DNA of 64,000 nt from Salinispora pacifica CNR114 (lineage in GTDB: Bacteria > Actinomycetota > Actinomycetes > Mycobacteriales > Micromonosporaceae): contig NZ_AZWO01000011.1 in assembly GCF_000514775.1 (NCBI RefSeq), positions 124,001-188,000 of the forward strand, read 5' to 3'. A program made the translations under genes and the position numbers. This document shows, piece after piece, positions 50,438-59,177 of this stretch (positions are counted from its first letter, which is position 1; every line of letters starts with the position of its first letter). Under the pieces are notes generated by a model. That model made no database searches and was not told the DNA's origin. It saw only the letters and a list, made by a program, of their open reading frames with translations.

Positions 50438-51963
50438 CGCCGGGCCTCCGCCCGCTCCGACGCCGCTGTCGGCGGATCGGTCGTCTCCGGCAGGCCCGTG
50501 GCGGCGCTCTCCGCGCCGAGCCCGATCCGGGCGTAGATGGCCGGACGGCTGGCCCGCAGGACCAGCCCCCACCCCACGCCCAGCAGCGCGGCCACCAGGT
50601 ACGCGATCGGGACTCCCCAGCGCAGGGTGTGGTCGGCCGGGACGCCGAGCAGGTCGGCGAAGTTGAGTACCGCCAGGGTGAAGACGCCCAGCAACGCCAC
50701 CGCGGCGAGCCCGGGTGCCACTGCCCGCCGCCACAGCGACTCCCCCTGGCCATCGCGGGCGAAGTAGGCGATCACCGCGATCGAGGTGGTGGCGATCAAC
50801 AGCAGCACCCCGAACGAGCCGCTGGTACCGCACCAGAAGAAGAGCTGCACGATCGGGTCCCACCCGTTGACCGCGTACAGCAGGATCACGACCAGGCCGA
50901 GAGCGCTCTGGGCGAGGGAGGCCGTGCGAGGGGCGCCGCTGCTCGGCGAGGTCCGCCCGAAGGCCGCCGGCAGCACCCGCTCCCGGCCGAGGGCGAACGC
51001 GTACCGGGCGGTGGTGTTGTGGAAGGAGATCATCGCGGCCACCACCGACGTCAGGAACAGCACCTGGCCGATGGTCACGACCGTGTCGCCGAGATGCTCG
51101 GCGGCCAGGTTGAAAATCAGCGCGACACTCTGCTCGCCGGCCTGCTCGAAGATCTGGTCCGGCCCGACCGCGACGGTCATGCTCCACGACGAGAGCGCGT
51201 AGATGCCCGCGATGATCGCGATAGACAGGTAGGTGGCCACCTTCACCGTCCGGCGGGGATCCTTGCTCTCCTCGCTGAACACCACCGCCGCCTCGAACCC
51301 GACGAAACCGAGGATCGCCAGCACCAGCACCGCGCCGAGGCCGGGGACGAAGAGGTTGTCCGGTGCGAACGCGGCGAAACTGACCTGGCCACCGGCGGGG
51401 TTGCCCAGCTGGGCGAGGTCGAACACCAGGACCACTGCGATCTCGGCGAGCAGCAGCACCGCGAGGACCTTGCCGTTGATGTCGACCCGAAGCAGCCCCA
51501 GCACGGCGACGAACGCCCAGGCGCCGAGGGCCACCAGCCACCACTGCACGCTGACGCCGAAGAGCCGGTCCAGGACCGGCTCGGCGGCGGCGCCGATGGT
51601 GCCGTACAGCCCGACCTGCAGGGCGTTGTACGCGATCAGCGCCACCCACGCGGCGCCGACACCGGCCGGACGACCCAACCCGCGGGAGACGTACGAATAG
51701 AAGGCGCCAGCGTTGACGAGCCGGCGTGCCATTGTCACGTAGCCAACTGAGAAGAGGGCGAGCAACGCGGCGATCATGAGGAAGGCCAGCGGGATGCCGA
51801 GCACGCCGATGACGCCGTAGCCGGTGGTCACCACACCCGCCACCACGGTTAGTGGCGCGGCCGCGGAAAGGACGAAGAAGACCACCGATGGCACACCGAG
51901 CCGGCCACGGGCCAGCGCCTCAGAGACGTTGCTCGGCTTTTCCATGGTTGCTGTCGAGGGCAT
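50434..51963 (-). CDS. APC-family amino acid/polyamine permease
   Basis: 509 aa with about twelve hydrophobic helices beginning at residue ~28 (VPSVVFFVLSAAAPLTVVAG, the APC opening). GFEAAVVFSEESKDPRRTVK in helix 6-7 is the family hallmark. It is a proton- or antiport-coupled uptake carrier for an amino acid or amine. ATG at 51963 (MPSTATMEK) has GGAG 6 nt upstream; a GTG at 51969 is an alternative. The GPP34 gene lies 42 nt upstream and the GNAT gene overlaps downstream. Confidence 0.92.
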   Translation of the reverse strand: MPSTATMEKPSNVSEALARGRLGVPSVVFFVLSAAAPLTVVAGVVTTGYGVIGVLGIPLAFLMIAALLALFSVGYVTMARRLVNAGAFYSYVSRGLGRPAGVGAAWVALIAYNALQVGLYGTIGAAAEPVLDRLFGVSVQWWLVALGAWAFVAVLGLLRVDINGKVLAVLLLAEIAVVLVFDLAQLGNPAGGQVSFAAFAPDNLFVPGLGAVLVLAILGFVGFEAAVVFSEESKDPRRTVKVATYLSIAIIAGIYALSSWSMTVAVGPDQIFEQAGEQSVALIFNLAAEHLGDTVVTIGQVLFLTSVVAAMISFHNTTARYAFALGRERVLPAAFGRTSPSSGAPRTASLAQSALGLVVILLYAVNGWDPIVQLFFWCGTSGSFGVLLLIATTSIAVIAYFARDGQGESLWRRAVAPGLAAVALLGVFTLAVLNFADLLGVPADHTLRWGVPIAYLVAALLGVGWGLVLRASRPAIYARIGLGAESAATGLPETTDPPTAASERAEARR

Positions 51964-52005
51964 AACCACTCCGGTTGAGAAACACGAGGGATGTTGTATT
52001 CGCGA

Positions 52006-52662
52006 TCACGAGGAACCGCGCAGCACCGCCGCCCCGACAGCGGCCTCGGTCTGTGTCTGCAGTTCCTTCAATGGCAGCGGCAGTGAGGCAACCAGTTCGG
52101 TGAACCGGTGCTCGGCTCGGGGTCCGACGCTCCACAACAGCTCCCGGCTCAGCCCCGCCGCGGCGGTCAGCCCGAGTAGCACCGCGTCAGCGAGGGTCGG
52201 TGGGGGGTCCGACCGCTCCAGCAGTAACCGCAGGCGGGTCGCCGGCCAGGCTGCCGCGTTCGGATCCACCGGGACATAGCCGACCTTGCTGCGCAGGAGC
52301 CGCCGGCTCTCCTGACGACGCAGCACGCCCGCCCGGGACAGCCGCTCCCCCACCGAGGTGGCGGCACTCTGTGCGAGGAAGCTGAGCCAGATTCGCACCG
52401 ACTGGTGTTGTGACTCGCCGACCAGTTGGTCCAACACGGTATGGGCGAGTGCATCGGCAGGCGGCCGAGTATTGACGACCGAAAGGTCACCACCAGCCAC
52501 AGTGATATGTCCGCCGAGGATTAATTCACTTAGGAGGCAGCCAGCGAGCCCGAGGCCGGTGGCGGACGGATGTAGCTTCGCCCTACCCCGGGTATCGTTG
52601 TGGGCGATCAGGAAGAATTCGTCGGCGACCAGCAACCCGGTCCTCCCACCTGTCTCATCCAC
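52006..52662 (-). CDS. GPP34 (GOLPH3/Vps74-like) protein
   Basis: About 218 aa. LLVADEFFLIAHNDTRGRAK near the N-terminus is the GPP34 signature, followed by GLGLAGCLLSELILGGHI and the helical core typical of GOLPH3 proteins. In eukaryotes these bind phosphatidylinositol 4-phosphate at the Golgi; actinobacteria carry many copies of unknown role. The start is unsettled: GTG 52662 gives the normal length, while GTG 52689 and TTG 52716 are upstream alternatives and none has a clear ribosome site. First gene ahead of the permease-acetyltransferase pair. Confidence 0.84.
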   Translation of the reverse strand: MDETGGRTGLLVADEFFLIAHNDTRGRAKLHPSATGLGLAGCLLSELILGGHITVAGGDLSVVNTRPPADALAHTVLDQLVGESQHQSVRIWLSFLAQSAATSVGERLSRAGVLRRQESRRLLRSKVGYVPVDPNAAAWPATRLRLLLERSDPPPTLADAVLLGLTAAAGLSRELLWSVGPRAEHRFTELVASLPLPLKELQTQTEAAVGAAVLRGSS

Positions 52663-52704
52663 AGTGATCGCAACTGGGCAAGAATGCACTGCACCGCGCT
52701 GAAC

Positions 52705-52730
52705 TGCAACTCCCAATTAGGAGGGTTGCA
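52705..52730. promoter_or_regulatory. 26-bp imperfect palindrome, candidate operator
   Basis: TGCAAC at 52705-52710 mirrors GTTGCA at 52725-52730. The inner bases TCCCAATTAGGAGG are also largely self-complementary around a central AATT. It sits between the divergent GPP34 and XRE-regulator genes, the expected place for an autoregulatory operator. Binding by the XRE protein is inference. Confidence 0.55.
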
Positions 52731-52777
52731 CTCCGTATTCGTGCGACCTGGGGATCCTGTCGTGACAGACTCGGAGG

Positions 52778-53620
52778 GTGACCGCGAGCCCGACCGTACG
52801 CCGCCGCCGTATCGCCCGTGAACTCCGCCAGCTGCGCGAGCATGCCAACATGACGCTCGACACCGCTGCGCGCCAACTGGACATGTCCAAGAGCAACCTG
52901 TCCCGGATCGAGAACGCCCAGATTGGCATCAAGCCGCGCGACGTCCGCGCCGCTCTCGCCCTCTACCAGGTGACCGGCGCCGACGCCGAGGCACTGATCG
53001 AGATCGCCCGCGGCGCCCAGCAGCGCGGCTGGTGGCAGAGCTACAGCGACGTCCTGCCGGAGTGGTTCGAGTTCTACGTCGGGTTGGAGGCGGAGGCCGC
53101 CGCACTGCACACCTACGAGGGCGAGGCCGTACCCGGGCTCCTCCAGACCCAGGCGTACGCGCGAGAGGTCTTCCGGCGCACCGCCGGCGAGGAAGGCCTG
53201 GAACGAAAGGTGGCCGCGCGGCTGCGCCGCCAAGAGGTGTTGCACCGCGACAACCCGGTGGAGCTGTCGGTCGTTCTCAACGACGCGGTGCTCTGCCGGC
53301 CGGTCGGCGGGAACTCGGTGATGGCCGACCAGCTCGCGCACATCGCGACGGTCGCACAGTTACCGAACGTTACGGTGCAGGTACTACCTTTCTCGGCCGG
53401 CGGGCACCCCGCCATGAGCGCGCCCTACGTCATCCTGGCCTTCGCCGACACGGCCGACGCGGCCGTGGTCTACCTGGAAAATCTCACGACAGGCCTGGCT
53501 CTGGAGGGGGCGGATCACGTTGCTGGGTATAGCCTGGTGCACGAGGAGCTGCGCCGTCTGGCGCTCGATCCAGCAGCGTCCCAGGCACATCTTTTGGCAG
53601 CTTCTCGTAACTTTAAGTAA
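52778..53620 (+). CDS. XRE-family regulator with DUF5753 (WhiJ-like)
   Basis: 280 aa. An N-terminal helix-turn-helix (about 10-65: LRQLREHANMTLDTAARQLD, then MSKSNLSRIENAQ) precedes a DUF5753 domain (YEGEAVPGLLQTQAYAREVF and the LPNVTVQVLPFSAGGHPAMS block). This is the standard actinobacterial architecture of WhiJ-type regulators, which usually work with a small DUF397 protein; one follows 38 nt downstream. GTG start with GGAG only 2-3 nt away. Probably binds the palindrome upstream and represses the divergent GPP34 operon and itself. Confidence 0.93.
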   Translation: MTASPTVRRRRIARELRQLREHANMTLDTAARQLDMSKSNLSRIENAQIGIKPRDVRAALALYQVTGADAEALIEIARGAQQRGWWQSYSDVLPEWFEFYVGLEAEAAALHTYEGEAVPGLLQTQAYAREVFRRTAGEEGLERKVAARLRRQEVLHRDNPVELSVVLNDAVLCRPVGGNSVMADQLAHIATVAQLPNVTVQVLPFSAGGHPAMSAPYVILAFADTADAAVVYLENLTTGLALEGADHVAGYSLVHEELRRLALDPAASQAHLLAASRNFK

Positions 53621-53658
53621 CGCCGGCGAGGCACGCCGGCATTGACGAGGGGTACGTG

Positions 53659-53853
53659 ATGACGGCGCTCGACCGGACTGAGTGGCGCACCAGCAGCCGC
53701 AGTGTGGGCAACGGCAACTGCATCGAGATGTCCACATCGACCAACCAGGTCGCAGTCCGGGACAGCAAGGACCGTCACGGCCCGGTGCTCGCCTTCTCCA
53801 CCCGGGCCTGGCGCGCCTTCGTCGCCGGCATCGACGGGGTACGCGGCGACTGA
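53659..53853 (+). CDS. DUF397 protein, partner of the XRE regulator
   Basis: 64 aa: TEWRTSSRSVGNGNCIEM, then VAVRDSKDRHGPVLAFS and WRAFVAGI. The W-x-x-S-S-x-S, N-C-(V/I)-E and VRDSK elements define DUF397. In Streptomyces such proteins act with a neighbouring WhiJ-like XRE protein in developmental and metabolic control, apparently antagonising it. GAGGGG lies 5-6 nt before the ATG; a GTG three bases upstream is an alternative. Confidence 0.93.
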   Translation: MTALDRTEWRTSSRSVGNGNCIEMSTSTNQVAVRDSKDRHGPVLAFSTRAWRAFVAGIDGVRGD

Positions 53854-53879
53854 CCCACCGCCGGTGGGACACTCCTGCC

Positions 53880-56447
53880 GTGTTCTCCGAAGCCCCCACT
53901 GACCTGCCGGTCCGGCCGGTGGTACCCGCGGTGCTGGCGGCGCTGCGCGCTACCGGCACCGCGGTGTTGGTTGCGCCGCCGGGCAGCGGCAAGACCACAC
54001 TGCTCCCGCTCGCCGTGGCCGAGGAGGTGACCGGCCGGGTGCTGGTAGCACAGCCCCGCCGAATGGCCGCCCGCGCCGCCGCGCGCCGGATGGCCGCGCT
54101 GCTCGGCGAACGGGTGGGCGAGCGGGTCGGGTACGCGGTTCGGGGCGATCGCCGCGTCGGACCACGTACCCGGATCGAGGTGGTGACGACCGGCCTGCTG
54201 GTTCGCCGGCTACACCGGGACCCGGAGCTGACCGGCAGCAGCGCCGTCCTGCTCGACGAGATCCACGAACGGCAGCTCGACGCCGATCTGGCGCTCGCCT
54301 TCACGGTGGAGGCGCGGGCCGCGCTCCGCCCGGAGCTGTGGCTACTCGGCATGTCGGCCACCCCCGACTCGGATCGGGTCGCCGCGTTGCTCGGCGGTGA
54401 CACGCCCGCACCGGTGGTGCAGGTGTCAGCGGCGGCGCATCCGGTGGCCCGGATCTGGGCACCGCCGCCCCGCCCGGTCCTCCCCGCCGGCAGCGGCCGG
54501 GTGGATCCGGTGCTACTCGACCATGTCGCGGCCACCATCCGGCGAGCCCTGCGCGAGCACGACGGCGACGTGTTGGCCTTCCTCCCCGGTACTGGCGAGA
54601 TCGCTGCCATCAGCGCCCGACTGGCCGGCCTGCCCGCGGAGGTCGCGGTCCTGCCGTTGCACGGCCGGCAGCGCCCAGCGGAGCAGGACGCCGTGTTGCG
54701 GGCGCAACCGTTCCGGCTCGGCGCCCCCGACGCCCCACCCCGCGCCAGCTCCGACCGCGACCGTCGGCGGGTGGTGCTGGCGACATCGGTCGCGGAGAGC
54801 AGCCTGACGGTGCCGGGGGTACGGGTGGTCGTCGACTCGGGGCTGGCCCGCGTCGCGCGCACGGACCTCGCCCGTGGGCTGGGCGCGCTGGTCACCGTCC
54901 CGGTGTCCCGGGCCGCCGCCACCCAGCGGGCCGGTCGGGCCGGCCGGGAGGGCCCGGGACAGGTGTACCGCTGCTGGTCGGCGGCGCACCACGAGCGACT
55001 CGCCGCACAGCCGGAGCCAGAGATCGCCACCGCCGACCTCACCCGGTTCGCGCTGGACATCGCGGCCTGGGGCACGCCGGACGGACACGGCCTCGCGCTG
55101 CCAGACCCACCGCCGCCGGCCGCGCTCGCCGTGGCCCAGGAGTCTCTCGTCGCGCTTGGCGCGCTTGACGCCGACCGGCGGGTCACCAGCCGTGGCCGGG
55201 CGATCGCCGCGGTCGGCACGCACCCCCGGCTGGGCCGCGCCCTGATCGACGGTGCCGCCCAGCTGGGCCCGGACCGTGCGGCCGAGGTGGTCGCCCTCCT
55301 CGCCGAGGAGGGGGTTGCCGGCCCCGGGGACGACCTCACCGCCGCGCTGCGACGGCTTCGCTCCGGAACGGACGCCACCGCCACCAACCGCTGGCGAGCC
55401 GAGGTACGCCGGCTGCGTACCGCCCTGCCCGCGAGCCCGGCACCGAGGTCGTCGGAGCCCAGCCTCCCCGACGACCTGGCCGCGGGGCTGGTCGTCGGCC
55501 TGGCGTACCCGGAACGGCTGGCCCGCGTCCGGCGGCCGGGCGACCCGACATACCTGATGAGTGGTGGGACCGCCGCAACGCTGGCGCCCGGTTCGGCACT
55601 GACTGATTCGGTGTGGCTGGCGGTCGCGGTCGCCGATCGGACGCCGGGCGCACCGGCTGCCCGAATCCGACTGGCGGCTCCGATCGACGAGGCGACCGCC
55701 CGGTCCGTCGGCGGTTCGCTGCTGACCACGACGCGCGAGGTGGCCTGGTCCGGGACGGATGTGGTGGCTCGGGAGGTGGTCCGACTTGGCTCCCTCGACC
55801 TCGTCGAACGCCCGCTCGCCGCGCCCAACCGGGACGAGCTGCGCAACGCGCTCGTGGACGGCCTGCGCCGTACCGGGCTGGGGCTACTGACCTGGTCCCC
55901 GGCGGCCCGGGCGTTACGCGAGCGGTTGGCGTTCTGCCACACGGCGCTCGGCGACGAGTGGCCCGAGGTGGGCGACGAGGCGCTGCTGGCGGCGGCGCCG
56001 GACTGGCTCGCGCCGGAGCTGGCTGGGGCGCGACGACGGGCCGACCTGGCCCGGATTGATGTGCTCTCCGCGCTGCGCCGCCTGCTGCCCTGGCCACTCG
56101 CGGCCCGCCTGGACGAAATCGCCCCGGAACGACTCACGGTGCCCAGCGGTTCCCGGATCCGCGTCGACTACACGGATCCGACCACACCGGTGTTGGCGGT
56201 CCGGCTCCAGGAGACCTTCGGCTGGCCGGAGGCACCCCGGATCGCTGCTGGTCGGGTCCCCGTCCTACTGCGACTCCTCTCCCCCGCCGGGCGTCCCGTC
56301 GCGGTCACCGGGGACCTGGGCTCTTTCTGGCGGTCCGGCTACCCGCAGGTGCGGGCGGAGCTGCGCGGGCGCTACCCACGGCACTCCTGGCCGGTGGATC
56401 CGACGACCGCCGAGCCGACCCGGCGGGCCAATCCGCGCCGCCGCTGA
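53880..56447 (+). CDS. hrpB: ATP-dependent helicase HrpB
   Basis: 855-aa DEAH/DExH-type helicase. Walker A APPGSGKTT is near residue 33-41, QPRRMAARAAARRM is motif Ia, LLDEIHERQLDADL the DEIH box, GMSATPDSDR motif III and QRAGRAGREGPGQVYR motif VI. Helicase-associated and HrpB C-terminal domains complete it. The GTG at 53880 lies 26 nt after the DUF397 stop; the longer open frame covers that gene in another phase. The role of HrpB in RNA metabolism is poorly defined and the gene is dispensable in most bacteria. It converges on the phosphatase gene with a 3-nt gap. Confidence 0.94.
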   Translation: MFSEAPTDLPVRPVVPAVLAALRATGTAVLVAPPGSGKTTLLPLAVAEEVTGRVLVAQPRRMAARAAARRMAALLGERVGERVGYAVRGDRRVGPRTRIEVVTTGLLVRRLHRDPELTGSSAVLLDEIHERQLDADLALAFTVEARAALRPELWLLGMSATPDSDRVAALLGGDTPAPVVQVSAAAHPVARIWAPPPRPVLPAGSGRVDPVLLDHVAATIRRALREHDGDVLAFLPGTGEIAAISARLAGLPAEVAVLPLHGRQRPAEQDAVLRAQPFRLGAPDAPPRASSDRDRRRVVLATSVAESSLTVPGVRVVVDSGLARVARTDLARGLGALVTVPVSRAAATQRAGRAGREGPGQVYRCWSAAHHERLAAQPEPEIATADLTRFALDIAAWGTPDGHGLALPDPPPPAALAVAQESLVALGALDADRRVTSRGRAIAAVGTHPRLGRALIDGAAQLGPDRAAEVVALLAEEGVAGPGDDLTAALRRLRSGTDATATNRWRAEVRRLRTALPASPAPRSSEPSLPDDLAAGLVVGLAYPERLARVRRPGDPTYLMSGGTAATLAPGSALTDSVWLAVAVADRTPGAPAARIRLAAPIDEATARSVGGSLLTTTREVAWSGTDVVAREVVRLGSLDLVERPLAAPNRDELRNALVDGLRRTGLGLLTWSPAARALRERLAFCHTALGDEWPEVGDEALLAAAPDWLAPELAGARRRADLARIDVLSALRRLLPWPLAARLDEIAPERLTVPSGSRIRVDYTDPTTPVLAVRLQETFGWPEAPRIAAGRVPVLLRLLSPAGRPVAVTGDLGSFWRSGYPQVRAELRGRYPRHSWPVDPTTAEPTRRANPRRR

Positions 56448-56450
56448 GGC

Positions 56451-57176
56451 TCACTCCGCCACCAGGTCGGCAACGACGGCGGTGACGTTGTCCGGGCCGC
56501 CGGCGTGCAGCGCCAGGTCGATCAACTTTTGGGCGCACTCGGTCCGGTCGGGGTATTCGGCGAGCACCTCGGTGAGCGTCTCGGGGCGGACCACGTTCGA
56601 CAGCCCATCGCTGCACAGCAACCAACGATCGCCGGCCCAGGGGACCATCGTCGCGTAGGCCGGGGAGACCTCCTCGCCCTGCAGCGCCTGGGTCACGACC
56701 GCTCGCCGGGGGTGGCTACTCGCCTCATCGGGGGTGATGACCCCCTGGTCAACGAGGAGCTGCACGAACGTGTCGTCCCGAGTGATCTGTTTGAGCACGC
56801 CCTCGCGGAACAGGTATGCCCGGGAGTCACCGACGTGAGCCAACGCGAGACAGCTGCCCGTTCGGGAAAGGAGCAGGGCGGTCAGCGTGGTACCCATGCC
56901 CTGGCGCTCCGGCTCCGCACTGACGGCCTGCCGAATTCGTGCCGTCCCCACCGCAATGGCCCGCTGCAACGCAGCTACCAGCTCATCTTCCGGGGTCGCC
57001 ACGTCGATTGGCGCAATCGAACTGATCGCCATCGAGCTGGCAAGATCACCAGCGGCCATCCCACCCATACCGTCGGCGACGGCGACGAGCCAGCTACCTG
57101 AGTACAGGGCGTCCTGGTTCCCACTCCGGATCAGCCCACGGTCGCTCATGCCGAACGAACGCAGCTTCAAGGTCAT
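56451..57176 (-). CDS. PP2C-family serine/threonine protein phosphatase
   Basis: 241 aa catalytic domain only. Metal-binding motifs are SGNQDALY (Asp22), VADGMGG (Asp35, Gly36), LAHVGDSRAYLFR, LLCSDGLSN and GGPDNVTAVV, the PstP/Stp1 pattern without the membrane and extracellular parts of mycobacterial PstP. It would reverse Ser/Thr phosphorylation; no kinase is in the window. No Shine-Dalgarno is obvious; CAGGCT lies 7 nt before the ATG at 57176, so it may be leaderless. Confidence 0.92.
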   Translation of the reverse strand: MTLKLRSFGMSDRGLIRSGNQDALYSGSWLVAVADGMGGMAAGDLASSMAISSIAPIDVATPEDELVAALQRAIAVGTARIRQAVSAEPERQGMGTTLTALLLSRTGSCLALAHVGDSRAYLFREGVLKQITRDDTFVQLLVDQGVITPDEASSHPRRAVVTQALQGEEVSPAYATMVPWAGDRWLLCSDGLSNVVRPETLTEVLAEYPDRTECAQKLIDLALHAGGPDNVTAVVADLVAE

Positions 57177-57304
57177 GGGAGGCAGCCTGCCAGGCGGAGC
57201 GGCCGTTGTCTCAAGGAGGCACCCCGACCCGGCGTGGCGCGGCGAATCTCACCGCTACCGAGCCCAACGATCATCCGGTTGGCTCGCGTCACCACCCAAG
57301 GGCT

Positions 57305-58717
57305 CTACTCGGCGAGCGCCGCCACCGAATCGGTACGGCCGTCGCCACCAACCCACACGGTCTTGGTGTTACAGAATTCGCGCATCCCCACCGCGGCCAG
57401 CTCACGGCCGTACCCGGAGTTCTTCACCCCACCGAACGGCAGCTCCGGAAAGGAGGTGGTCATACCATTGACGAAGACGTTGCCCGCCTCCAGATCGATG
57501 ACGAACCGCTCCTGCTCCGCCGGGTCCTGGGTCCAGGCGTTCGCACCGAGCCCGAACGCGGTGCCGTTGGCCACCTCGATCGCCTCGTCGTACGACGAGA
57601 CTCGGTACAGCCCGGCGACTGGCCCGAAGACCTCCTCGGCCCACATCCGCATCCGCGGGGTGAGATCGGCGACGACCGTGGGCGGGTAGTACCAGCCCTC
57701 CCCCGCCGGCAGCTCACCCCCGCAGCGGAGGGTCGCACCCTGGTCAACGGCGTCGCGTACCTGGGCGACGATCTCGGCACGGCTTTCTTCGCTGACGAGT
57801 GGACCCACGTCGGTGGTCTCCGCCATCGGGTCACCCACCCGCAGCGCGGACATCCGCGCGGCGAACCGCTCCGCGAAGGCGTCGAACACGTCGGTGTGCA
57901 CGATGAAGCGCTTCGCGGCGATGCAGGACTGGCCGTTGTTTCGGCACCGGGCAGCGGTCGCCACCTCGGCGGCCCGATCCAGGTCGGCCGAGGGCATCAC
58001 CACGAACGGGTCGCTGCCGCCGAGTTCCAACACGGTCTTCTTCAGTTCACTACCGGCGATCTGGGCGATGACGCGTCCAGCATGCTCACTGCCGGTCACC
58101 GTCGCGGCACGAACCCGCGGATCACGGAGAATGGCCTCCACCGCGTCCGAGCCGACCAGCAGGGTGCTGAACGCCCCCGGCGGAAAGCCGGCCCGACGGA
58201 AGAGGTCCTCCAGGTAGAGAGCGCTCTGGGGAACGTTCGAGGCGTGTTTGAGTAGGCCGGTATTGCCAGCCATCAGCGCCGGCGCGGCGAACCGGAGCAC
58301 CTGCCAGAGCGGAAAGTTCCAGGGCATCACCGCAAGCACCGGCCCGAGCGGCTGGTACCGGACGAAGGCCCGAGCGGCACCGACACCAGCGGCGTCGGCA
58401 GGCTCGTCGGCGAGGAACGCCGGTGCCTTCGTCGCGTAGAAGCGGCAGGCGTTCACGCAGACGGCCACCTCGGCCCGGGCAGCGGCGTAGGTCTTTCCCA
58501 TCTCTGTCGTCACCAGTCGGGCCACGTCGTCGCGCTCGGCCTCCAGCAGGGCGGCGGCCCTGTTGAGCCAGTCACCACGCTCCTCGACGGTCGTGTCTCG
58601 CAGTTGCCGAAACGCGTGGGAGCTCCGGCTGACCGCCGCCTCCACCTGCTCGGACGAGATCGGCGCAAACGTCCTCAGCGTCTCGCCGGTGGCCGGGTTG
58701 GTAGTGGCGATGGGCAT
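57305..58717 (-). CDS. NAD(P)-dependent aldehyde (succinate-semialdehyde-type) dehydrogenase
   Basis: 470 aa. The cofactor motif VMPWNFPLWQVLRFAAPAL, Glu in VLELGGSDPFVV and catalytic Cys in NNGQSCIAAKRFIV are intact. The 455-480 aa class beginning MPIATTNPATGE matches the GabD1/SSADH-like actinobacterial group, so oxidation of succinate semialdehyde to succinate is likely but not proven. AGGAG precedes the ATG. The DUF6343-like gene upstream is 12 nt away on the same strand, so the two are co-transcribed. Confidence 0.92.
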   Translation of the reverse strand: MPIATTNPATGETLRTFAPISSEQVEAAVSRSSHAFRQLRDTTVEERGDWLNRAAALLEAERDDVARLVTTEMGKTYAAARAEVAVCVNACRFYATKAPAFLADEPADAAGVGAARAFVRYQPLGPVLAVMPWNFPLWQVLRFAAPALMAGNTGLLKHASNVPQSALYLEDLFRRAGFPPGAFSTLLVGSDAVEAILRDPRVRAATVTGSEHAGRVIAQIAGSELKKTVLELGGSDPFVVMPSADLDRAAEVATAARCRNNGQSCIAAKRFIVHTDVFDAFAERFAARMSALRVGDPMAETTDVGPLVSEESRAEIVAQVRDAVDQGATLRCGGELPAGEGWYYPPTVVADLTPRMRMWAEEVFGPVAGLYRVSSYDEAIEVANGTAFGLGANAWTQDPAEQERFVIDLEAGNVFVNGMTTSFPELPFGGVKNSGYGRELAAVGMREFCNTKTVWVGGDGRTDSVAALAE

Positions 58718-58729
58718 CGCGAACTCCTG

Positions 58730-58993
58730 TCACTCGAACAACGAATGCCGGGTGCCCGGCTCCTCCCGGCGGCGAGCGCCCCGTCGCCGCTGGATGATCA
58801 CCAGGTCGACGACGGCGACCACGGCGAAGAGGGCGCATAACACCCCCAACCAGACCACCCCCGCCCGGAACGCCAGCACACCGAAGATCACCATCGTGAC
58901 CAAGCCGAAGCTGGCGAGCACGAGGCGAAGATTGAGCGCGCTGTAGGCGTGACCGACGGTGCCACGGGCACGCCGGGGCTGCGATCTCGTCAT
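58730..58993 (-). CDS. Small membrane protein, DUF6343-like
   Basis: About 87 aa: basic N-terminus (RSQPRRARGTVGHAYSALNLR), then two hydrophobic helices (28-45 and 48-66) and a basic/acidic tail. The N-terminal G-x-x-x-SALNLR pattern is that of the actinobacterial DUF6343 group; function unknown. ATG at 58993, with a GTG three bases upstream. First gene of a two-gene unit with the dehydrogenase. Confidence 0.75.
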   Translation of the reverse strand: MTRSQPRRARGTVGHAYSALNLRLVLASFGLVTMVIFGVLAFRAGVVWLGVLCALFAVVAVVDLVIIQRRRGARRREEPGTRHSLFE

Positions 58994-59177
58994 CACCTGG
59001 ACCTACCCGCCCAGGGCCCGCCTAACCCGGAGCCCGTCCCGGCCAGCGGCATCTCCCAGCCGGTTGTTCCGGCTGTTCGGGCTGGCTACGGTGAGTCGGC
59101 TCACCACCCGGGTTAGTCGCGTTACACCGACGTACCGCGCACCGGCAGATCCGGGTGTCGGCGAGGAACATGGGGAC

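Noticed and set aside
53656..53853. XRE/DUF397 pair as a classical toxin-antitoxin system
   Set aside because: DUF397 partners are known with regulatory, not toxic, roles in streptomycetes; no toxin fold is visible.
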